64,000 nucleotides of DNA from Atriophallophorus winterbourni (Eukaryota; Platyhelminthes; Trematoda; Plagiorchiida; Microphallidae): assembly GCA_013407085.1 (NCBI GenBank), contig JACCGJ010013464.1, forward strand, positions 1 to 64,000. Direction: 5' to 3'. This document shows positions 57,305 through 64,000 of the stretch, one piece after another. The translations under genes were made by a program, and so were the position numbers. The notes beneath the pieces were generated by a model. That model made no database searches. It saw only the letters and a list, made by a program, of their open reading frames with translations, and was not told the DNA's origin. The first letter of the stretch is position 1; each line of letters opens with the position of its first letter.

Positions 57305-57521
57305 ATGAATATTACAAATCCTATATAGTGGACTGTACAGCGTTATGCTCAGGACCGAGAAAGACGTTTATTGCATTTTGTTGTCAAAATACGTTTTTCA
57401 AATTTGAGACGTGGCATAGATATCCCGAAAGCCTCCATCGATTTTGGTTTCAAAGTCGAAATTAAAAGACCTGAATTGAATGTGGTGTCCGTCACTCCTA
57501 ACGATATCAAATTATCATATA
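57305..57521 (+). CDS. Candidate host exon (217 nt, one in-frame stop)
   Basis: Acceptor CTTTTCGTTGTAG and canonical donor GTGAGT. Phase 0 in, 1 out. 72 codons with one TAG at codon 8, then a long open stretch: WTVQRYAQDRERRLLHFVV, RFSNLRRGIDIPKASIDFGF and IKRPELNVVSVTPNDIKLSY. It is strongly protein-like in exactly the phase that the neighbouring exon requires. Unrecognised; no known domain could be assigned. Confidence 0.52.
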
Positions 57522-57625
57522 GTGAGTAAAACCTTATAGGAATGGATAGATATCGAATAAAATTTGAACACTGACGTCAGATACAATGAGCGCGATACTA
57601 TGATGAACAAATGTTTTGATTCCAG

Positions 57626-57653
57626 ATAAAGAAAATATAGGAGAATATCGTGA
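57626..57653 (+). CDS. Candidate 28-nt micro-exon
   Basis: Acceptor TTTTGATTCCAG, 28 nt (phase 1 in, 2 out) and donor GTATAC; a better donor (GTGAGT) 4 nt upstream would give 24 nt in phase 1/1. Only the first choice keeps phase with the next candidate. Confidence 0.3.
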
Positions 57654-57862
57654 GTATACATTTGCATTCAGAAAATAACATAAGTACTTAGAAATTTCGT
57701 GAATGAATACAGCCCCGAATCTACAATCCTCGTCCAATCGTCTAAGCTTGACAATATTAAGCGGATTTTCTTCAATATTATGTTGTGCACTGCTATTCAG
57801 GCAAACTAGGATTTCATCAGTTTAAATTGGTAATCAACATGAAATTGACTCTTGTTACATAG

Positions 57863-57989
57863 AAAATACAAACTACCGCTAGCCGTTAAGCTGGATTTTC
57901 CTGATCTTCCAAAATGTCTGCTTCACTACTACATAAACTTTCATTTTTTCTGGAGATGCAAGCCACATTTTACACGAACAGAATCATCC
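57863..57989 (+). CDS. Candidate host exon (127 nt)
   Basis: An acceptor after CTCTTGTTACATAG, 42 open codons (phase 2 in, 0 out) with KYKLPLAVKLDFPDLPK and a GTATAG donor of moderate quality. It chains in phase to 57626-57653 and to 61936-62265. Confidence 0.33.
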
Positions 57990-58439
57990 GTATAGTGGTT
58001 AGTTATAAGGTTTTGACAATACTCATAAGTAACATGTACTTCGAAATATTCAAAAAACGATAACAACGTTCGACACTGGAAGCACGCGTTCGTCCTGAGC
58101 TACCGTCCACCGTTTGACCGATCGCGATTAAGTCTTCATGAATGTTTCTTCATAGCATCGTGTGCCCTATCATTTAGGAAGAAGCCAGTGTAAATATTCT
58201 GTGGTCACTAACGGATCCGAACAGTTTATCAGGTCTTTTCATCAAAAATAGTGTGAGGTTGCCGCGAAACAGTAAGAACGCACTCTCTCCAACCGCATGA
58301 GCAACAATGATAATAAGATTTAATTAGTGTTAGCTTACACTGTAACTGATGTTAGGAACAGACAAGGAGAACTGGTCAGTTGGACGAACAGAATCGATTT
58401 TGCTAGCTACTTCTCGACTAGACAGGCATTAGACACAAC
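57990..58439. other. Unassigned, putative intron
   Basis: Contains, at about 58045-58140, a segment similar to 63070-63180 (CCGTCCACCGTTTGACC), probably SINE-related. Confidence 0.4.
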
Positions 58440-58620
58440 TCAAAATTGCCAGTCTGGCAAAGCATTCAAGAACGGTCGAACGGTGGATGGAGGCCGAAAT
58501 GTGTGAGATAAAAATGGCAATGGTCCTTGTTACGTATCAGATCCAGATCGGATATACACTGCTGATGAACTCCAATAATTGTGAAACTGGAGTCCAGTGT
58601 TTCTAATGTGGACAGTTGAG
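58440..58620 (+). repeat. SINE-like repeat with hammerhead motif
   Basis: The region upstream of the hammerhead motif (ATGGTCC..., GATCC..., GGATAT) resembles 25590-25643. Boundaries are unclear. Confidence 0.45.
58556..58600 (+). ncRNA. Hammerhead-ribozyme-like motif, copy 2 (best preserved)
   Basis: ACACTG (stem I), CTGATGA, a 14-nt helix II region with weak pairing, GAAA, a short stem III region, the cleavage triplet GTC, then CAGTGT, which pairs perfectly with ACACTG. All conserved core residues are present in order. Helix II is weak (2 bp), so self-cleavage is doubtful. Confidence 0.55.
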
Positions 58621-59012
58621 AGCCAATTTATGCACATTTCGAAGGACTGATGAGCTGTCATAGTAATAAGATTTTGCAGAATGAAAGTTAGCAATATAGC
58701 GACAGGTGCTGTGCAACTGTAAGTTCTGTATGACAATGAGACAGAAACCATGTTACGCGTTTTAGTTAGTCAGCTTTTCTTAAAACGTTGCGAATAGTTT
58801 GATTATTAGTATTCACTCTGTAGTTGTTGATTTCGATTTGATATTCTGCATTATATTGATTTGCTTATTACTTTACTTTTATTTGCGCGACTGTCTCGAT
58901 TTAGTTTGTTATCTAGATTCACGCCAGCCCAGATCGATCGATCGATCAGACGTTAACTCTTCGCAAATTAATCCTCCGTCATTTATGAGAGATATGTCCA
59001 ACGTGACCGTAT
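58621..59012. other. Unassigned sequence
   Basis: No gene or element recognised. Confidence 0.4.
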
Positions 59013-59100
59013 TCAAGAATCAAGAATCAATATTTTATGGTTAAAAAATAAAAATCGCTATAAATGTACCAATGGATTATGGCTATGCAATATGGGGTAC

Positions 59101-59290
59101 CGACAGTTGCTCCTTGACAATTGCTCCCCGACAGTTGCTCCGCGACAATTGCTCCTCGGACAATTGCTCATCGGACAATTGGTCCTCGGACAGTTGCTCC
59201 TTGGACAATTGCTCCTCGGACAGTTGCTCCTTGACGAATTGCTCCTTGCCCTATTGCTCCTTGCCCTATTGTTCCTTGACCAATTGCTCT
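59101..59290. repeat. Left subterminal array of the MULE
   Basis: About 13 units of ACAATTGCTCC with variable 2-4 nt spacers. The inverted counterpart is at 61241-61400. Confidence 0.9.
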
Positions 59291-59562
59291 ATGAATTTTA
59301 GATCTCGATCACATTGCGACGAAAATAATTCATACAAGTGAAGACAAGTATTTTTTTCTTTGAACATTTTAATAAAAATTGAATAAAATACTATAGATCA
59401 CTGTAATAACAATAACAATAACTAAGCCATGTGTTTTTTAGTGTTTTTTCACAAAATCCTGGTCTCATGTCTGATAACTGCACACAAAAAATATCACTGT
59501 TATAAAAGATCTTCCAAACTACTGTCTTGATTGTCTTCTCATTCTTCTTCTGCAACAGAAGC

Positions 59563-61120
59563 CTACAGATTGTAGCAAAAGGCAATGCTCTTCAGTACAC
59601 TCACGGTGTCCCGACCCTGCTGACCTTCAACAACTATTTTAATTCTTTCCGCCAGTTTGATGTGTTTCTTCCTTTTTGGTGGTGGGGGCTGACCACTCAA
59701 CAACTGGGTTATTGTGTTTTTGTTTAACATCTGTTCTTTTTTGATGCTGTCAATGAATCTGAACACATGAGGGAAGAATGCTCCCACAAGAGACTGCATT
59801 CTGTTGTGCCAGGCCTCGATACTGTTGTTGGTTCGTGGCATGTCTGACATGGTGCGTTCGTACTGGTTCCACAGTTCGATGGGAAACATGGGGGCACGGC
59901 GTTCAGCTCCTTGCCGTCTTGGTGGCCTCCCGATCCAGGTGTCTTCAAAATAGTCAACAAATGCCTCGCCTCCCTTCTCTGCCATGCATGTGACGAAACC
60001 TTGATTTTCTGTCAGAGTTTCAAATGCCCCAACAACTTGGTCACGGGGAAGAAATGCAAGCGCAGGAAGACACCGAATCCAACATGCAAAAAGACCATCC
60101 TCTTCAGCATAGGTGGTAGCTAATCCAAGTTGCTGACACTTCCTCCAGCAGCACTGACCCAGATGAAAGAAGCAGCCTGTCACTACAAGGCCAGGAAATT
60201 CCTGTTCAAAAGCACGGATGGCAGCATTTTCAAAGTCACACATCAAGGTCGTCGGTGCAAGGTTTGGCTGCAGCTCTCTGAGAGCCTGTTTAAAAAAAAG
60301 TAAGAAAAAAATAAAAGCACAAAAAGGCATGCGTCAGTAAGGGGTGGAAAATGTCATAAAAATGATGAAAATAACCCTAACGCTTATCATGCTTAATATG
60401 ATAATGGTATTATATACCTGTAGAACCCGACGATATACTGCCGTTGTTTTTCCAGGCAAACACCACCGGCATCATGAGTCCTTGGCAGCAACAGTGTATT
60501 GTGTACAATTGATGGAATAAGCTGGGCGCCACTTTGAATGTTCCATCGGCAAACCAGTGTTGACTTTCAGACAATAACATCAGATTTTGGTGGGTTGAGA
60601 AAATCAGAATGCGCTGAGAGCCAGGTCCAGAGTCGTGCAGAAGAAAGAGCTCTCCATCATCAAAGGTCTTGTAGTCATCAGGAATATTCAGATCTTCCAG
60701 ACTTGCAGGCAGTGGTGGGACCCGACCATTGCGGTTTCGCGTTCTTTGTATTTGCCTCTTAAGTGCACGTTCTGTTGGCAAAGAAGCTGCTGTGATTTCA
60801 GAAACGCCTGTACACTGACTGGCAATGATCATCATTGTGGTTTCTTCTGTTGTAGACGCTTGTCTTTTGATGGAATCAACTACCTTCAGAACATTCTTGC
60901 GACGCGCGTCGGGGGCATGGTTGTGTTCTGATGACTTCAAGATTGTAGTTCCACGGAGACGGAGTCGCCCGGAACAGTGGTCTTTTCGCTTTCGTTCACA
61001 CACATAAAAATCAACAGTGGGGTCACTCTTGCTGGTTTCCTTTTTGTTGTACACGGAACGTTCGTAGCAAGCCTTAGGTTTGCCTTTTTCTGACAAATAC
61101 CAAGTAACGTGTCTGTCCAT
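59563..61120 (-). CDS. MULE transposase with FLYWCH-like finger, one intron
   Basis: Exon 1 covers 60418-61120 and exon 2 covers 59563-60285. The 132-nt intron (60286-60417, minus strand) has GT...AG ends and a long pyrimidine tract. The N-terminus is FLYWCH-like (CYERSVYN, FYVCERKRKDHCSGRLRLRG, EHNHAPDARR). The catalytic domain has WFADGTFKVAP (first Asp), LMCDFENAAIRAF (second Asp) with GCFFHLGQCCWRK, and RTNNSIEAWHNRM (Glu). The C-terminus is basic. A single-nt shift near the end of exon 1 is needed to reach the expected frame (ACLPGKTTAVYRR-like), so the copy may be dead by one lesion. Confidence 0.85.
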
Positions 61121-61240
61121 TTTGAAAGGTAGCCTTCAACTGAACTATTTAACTATTTATAACAATCAAACAAGTAAACCCCCACTGTTGATTTTTATCT
61201 GTGCGACTCCATCTCCGTGGAACTGAGTTCAAGCGAACTC

Positions 61241-61400
61241 AGTTCACTTGTACAAGGAGCAATTGTCCGAGGAGCAATTGTCCGAGGAGCAATTGTCCAA
61301 GGAGCAAATGTCCGAGGAGCAATTGTCCGAGGAGCAATTGTCCGAGGAGCAATTGTCGCGGAGCAACTGTCGGGGAGCAATTGTCAAGGAGCAACTGTCG
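61241..61400. repeat. Right subterminal array of the MULE
   Basis: About 11 units of GGAGCAATTGTCC, inverted relative to the left array. Confidence 0.9.
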
Positions 61401-61935
61401 TGGACCCATAAAATATATAGAGGGTGCAATCAAAATTCAATTGAAGTGTTCGCTTGGTGTGAATTCGTATGGGGTCAATATACAGGGCCTATAGATGAGT
61501 TCTCTTTGTTATAAGCAAACATTTTCGATTTGAAATCATGGATCGTTGTAGCGTTCAGAATATCCCGTTATAGTGAATTCCACAAAAGAGATAACCTGAA
61601 TGACCCATGTATACTCATGCAAACTGACTTCTATCAAATCGCCTAGAGGGTGAATTTCTATCCGCAGAATGTTATATTGCAATATCATGTCGCTCCTTAC
61701 TCTCCTGTGTGTAAAATTAGTCAATCCCAAGCATAGCAATTAGCTCGTGATATGAAATGTATTGCATTCCATCAAGCAGGTTCGTGTCTAGATGGTAACG
61801 TTTAACCCAAAACACAATAGCTTTACGCAGCCGCTTTTTCCAAACTGGCATCATGCAGTCTATTGTTTGTATGAATATAAATGTTTATAATGCGGAGAAG
61901 TTATTCAAGAGTTAACTGACCAATTATTCCCTCAG

Positions 61936-62265
61936 CAATCCCAAGATAAAACTGGCCGAATTATTGCAGATATCAAGCGGCATTTGGCGTATTCTGTTTT
62001 TCTGAGTGCGTGCAAATATTGCTTTCTACGCTGTTTAATTGGCATAGAAAACTCAGTTTGTATGCGTCGAACTGCCGCATCAAATGCTCGGACTATACAT
62101 CTCACGTTCAAACCTTATTTAAAACACCACTGGTCGGACATTTCTAAGGTTCTCACATTCTGTGAACTCGCCATCGTTAAATTAGTACATGGCGGATCGC
62201 TTCTTGGTTATCATGCAAATAGTTTTGAGACTGATATCAGGTCTCTGCGAATAAGTGTGCTTCAG
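61936..62265 (+). CDS. Candidate host exon, 110 open codons
   Basis: Acceptor ATTATTCCCTCAG and donor CAG/GTGTAG. 330 nt without a stop, phase 0 in and out. Text includes KTGRIIADIKRHLAYSVFL, RRTAASNARTIHLTFKPYL, HHWSDISKVLTFCELAIVK and GSLLGYHANSFETDIRSL. Not found elsewhere in the window and unlike any transposon family here, so probably host coding sequence. Unrecognised. Confidence 0.5.
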
Positions 62266-62999
62266 GTGTAGTTAATCATTAGGTGATGGACCAACCCTTA
62301 ATTATACATCTTTTGCGTGACCATTGGAAAATATACTGAAACTAGATATTTGAAAATTAGAACACATTCAAGATGATATAACGATTCAAAAATTCGTGAG
62401 ATAAATGGCTGTACCTCATTTGTGAAGCTTGCTAATGACTTTTGTCCTGTTATGCTTCGTGCATCGACTCATATAATGGTATAACAATATGTGACAAAAT
62501 TATGATGATGTCTCTACGATAAATAGAATTTGCTTTTCTTATTGGTGGATGAACCAACGAAACAGTTGACTATGTTCAAATCGTGAATTGTTATTTTAAT
62601 GCCATCGTCCAAAGGATATATTCAAAAAATAAAAGAATAATGAAAGTATGGAAGACTGTGAATGCGGTTTTGGGTTCGAAATGCGATCAGGAGTGCGTTA
62701 CGTTATTGACCAACGTCTGGTATACAATCTGGTATACAGTCATGACACTTACAAAATCATAAAAATTTAAATTTATAGATTTATTAGTCGTGAAGATAAA
62801 TGCCTGAAATTTTCGCGGCGTTTCAATCACAACTGGCAAAAGAAAATGAGTAACATAGTGTTTTGTTTGTCATGCAGAACTTAAATATTCACAGCTAATG
62901 TCGCTCTATTGCCAACAATCAATCTGCAAAACAATATTTCTTCGAATGCTGAGACTACTCATCAATAAACATCCTTCGAAATATACATAAAGTTGATCA
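62266..62999. other. Unassigned sequence
   Basis: No clear gene. A fragment from about 62877 (after GTTTTGTTTGTCATGCAG) is open for about 37 codons up to a TAA and could be a terminal exon, but its phase does not fit 62265. A short open stretch near 62390-62480 has no acceptor. Confidence 0.35.
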
Positions 63000-63180
63000 C
63001 AACGGTCCATATTAGGAGTACGGGATTGGAGCTTCGCTGTCATTAGAGCTTATCAGTAGTGTATATCATTTCCCTGGTCGGATTCGACACTCGAACAACG
63101 TCATTATAGTGTCAGGCATTTCGGTCTGAGTTGCCGTCCACTGTTTGACTGAGCGCGCTTAATCTTTCATGTTTTAAATG
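63000..63180 (-). repeat. SINE-like repeat with hammerhead-like motif, minus strand
   Basis: On the minus strand, a tRNA-B-box-like GTTCGAGTGTCGAATCC is followed by GATATACACT, ACTGATAAG and a decayed GAAG/GCTCC remnant (63021-63066). Related to 58440-58620 and 25590-25690. Part (63070-63180) also matches 58045-58140. Confidence 0.45.
63021..63066 (-). ncRNA. Decayed hammerhead-like motif, copy 3
   Basis: The core CTGATGA is changed to CTGATAA and GAAA to GAAG; surrounding positions still align with copy 2. Presumably inactive. Confidence 0.35.
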
Positions 63181-63656
63181 ACAAACCTTGGGTTTCTTGA
63201 TGAACTTTTTTTTCACGTTGATAAGCATTAATAAAACGACCCATAGAATTAGCATGAACTACGATAGCCGTTGAGATCTGTATTTGCGCTGTCTGAGTTT
63301 GCATACTCTGTTCAAATTATGCGGTTGAAATAAGTCTATTTGACATTATTAATTACTGAGTCACTAGCGGTGGATTTATATGGCGCAACCCATCAATCGA
63401 TCCACAAAAATGTAATGTAACGAAAAACGTAATTTTTTGCAAACTCAAGCAACTGTGTGAATGTCATGATTGTTGTACATTGTATTACATATTTTACAAT
63501 TAGCACCATCATAGTAAATTTAATCCTCTCGTTTTGACGTTGCGAATCTGGTTTCTTTTACACACACACACACAAATTAAACAGCATATTCGACTTGTGA
63601 TTTGTGAATTTTCAGATAAATCAACAAGTGTGATGAAGGTGGTATTTCATCTGTGT
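63181..63656. other. Unassigned sequence with short ACAC tract
   Basis: Nothing recognised except (AC)n near 63560 and a possible 23-nt exon-like segment at 63616-63638 (acceptor TTTTCAG, donor GTGGTA), which is too weak to annotate. Confidence 0.35.
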
Positions 63657-64000
63657 TGCTTGAATGGAGTACATCACAATAAGATCTCGGAATCTTGGTG
63701 TCTGGCACTTTGAAGAACAGCCTACAGTGCGACGCCGTCTACAAGCGTGCGTGCAGCTTGCTAGGTTTACTGTAACGCATTTTCGGACGTTTCCCACCAC
63801 ACTCACTCATGAAATTACTAAGCACTTACATACATCCTGTCGTTGACTACGCTGTACAAGCTTGGACGCCATGGATGGAAAAAAACATCTCGCTCCTCGA
63901 ACGAATTTATCACAAGGCAACCAAAATTGTTACCGGATTGAATAATTTACCCTTTGAGCAGCAACTGACCAGACTTGGACTGTGCACCCTCGAGCGCAGG
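63657..64000 (+). pseudogene. CR1-E copy, RT C-terminal part, cut by window end
   Basis: Almost identical to 33817-34160 of CR1-E. There are a few changes, including a stop (AAA to TAA near 63681) and a change from AAGAAA to CTGTAA at about 63771. 5'-truncated at the codons for LEWSTS. It continues beyond the window. Confidence 0.88.

Larger units (their letters stand above)
59094..61407 (-). mobile_element. Mutator-like (MULE) DNA transposon
   Basis: 2.3 kb. The terminal inverted repeats start GGGGTACCGACAG and (other end, inverted) GGGTCCACGACAG and continue as about 70 bp of matching inverted sequence. Each end holds a tandem array with a 13-15 bp period containing GACAATTGCTCC. It is flanked by ATGCAATAT (59085-59093) and ATAAAATAT (61408-61416), a likely 9-bp target duplication with two changes; 9 bp is usual for Mutator elements. 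One gene inside. Confidence 0.9.
59013..61860 (-). mobile_element. CR1-E-related copy interrupted by MULE
   Basis: Minus-strand CR1 remnant in two parts. The ORF2 C-terminus lies at about 61540-61860 (YISYHELIAMLG, THRRVRSDMILQYNIL) with 3' UTR down to 61408. The 3' tip with two AATCAAG tail units is at 59013-59093. The MULE at 59094-61407 sits between them. The copy has stops. Confidence 0.7.

Noticed and set aside
58442..58600. Candidate exon with about 50 open codons
   Set aside because: The stretch overlaps the hammerhead-bearing SINE-like repeat and has relatives at 25.6 and 63.0 kb, so it is repeat sequence.
59072..59341. Ser/Cys-rich and Leu/Gln-rich frames in the MULE ends (also 61195-61514)
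   Set aside because: Translation of the subterminal tandem repeats in several frames; not genes.
62877..63000. Possible 3'-terminal exon of the host gene (open to TAA)
   Set aside because: Good acceptor, but phase 1 in does not fit the phase 0 end of 62265, and no exon bridging them was found.
1..64000. CRISPR arrays, operons or bacterial defence systems
   Set aside because: Short tandem arrays here are microsatellites or transposon ends; gene content is eukaryotic with spliceosomal-type introns.

Overview
This is nuclear DNA of a repeat-rich metazoan. A flatworm, most likely a trematode, fits best. The basis is the mixture of repeats: many CR1-type LINEs, RTE-type and I/Nimb-like LINEs, a Penelope-like element with a GIY-YIG domain, a Ty3/gypsy fragment, and SINE-like repeats carrying degenerate hammerhead-ribozyme motifs (known from schistosome SINEs). 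There are no bacterial genes, operons, rRNA genes or CRISPR arrays. The species cannot be named from the sequence. All homology calls come from reading motifs by eye.

Layout. 1-130 is a GATA microsatellite. 1.4-7.7 kb holds CR1-A, a nearly intact two-ORF CR1 broken only by a 1.8 kb insertion of a second CR1 family (CR1-G). 7.7-23.2 kb is one Penelope-like element (PLE) cut into pieces by nested insertions: CR1-C1 (itself carrying a 1.7 kb gag-only LTR element and a palindromic MITE), CR1-C2, CR1-D and the full-length CR1-B. 23.3-28.9 kb is an inverted pair of old LINE fragments; the right arm has received an intact pogo/Tigger transposon, and the left arm keeps the empty site. 29-35.8 kb holds decayed CR1 copies and the young truncated CR1-E. 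35.8-42.3 kb is one minus-strand CR1 copy (CR1-A2) with three nested insertions, two of them with clean target-site duplications. 42.4-47.3 kb is decayed LINE sequence. 49.1-56.9 kb holds two head-to-tail I/Nimb-like LINE copies. 59.0-61.9 kb is a CR1 remnant carrying a Mutator-like (MULE) element with subterminal repeat arrays. The last 340 bases repeat part of CR1-E.

Between the transposons, on the plus strand, short open segments bounded by splice-like signals appear. The clearest lie at 47.5-48.0, 57.0-58.0 and 61.9-62.3 kb, and their codon phases chain from one to the next. They look like exons, some under 30 nt, of one host gene whose introns have filled with transposons. Two of them contain an in-frame stop, so the gene may be dead. 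Its product was not recognised.

The main observations are this hidden exon chain, a hairpin with a 5-nt loop at the ORF1 stop of three different CR1 copies, the hammerhead-like motifs, a roughly 107-bp duplication around a nested LINE fragment, and insertion/empty-site pairs visible inside the window.
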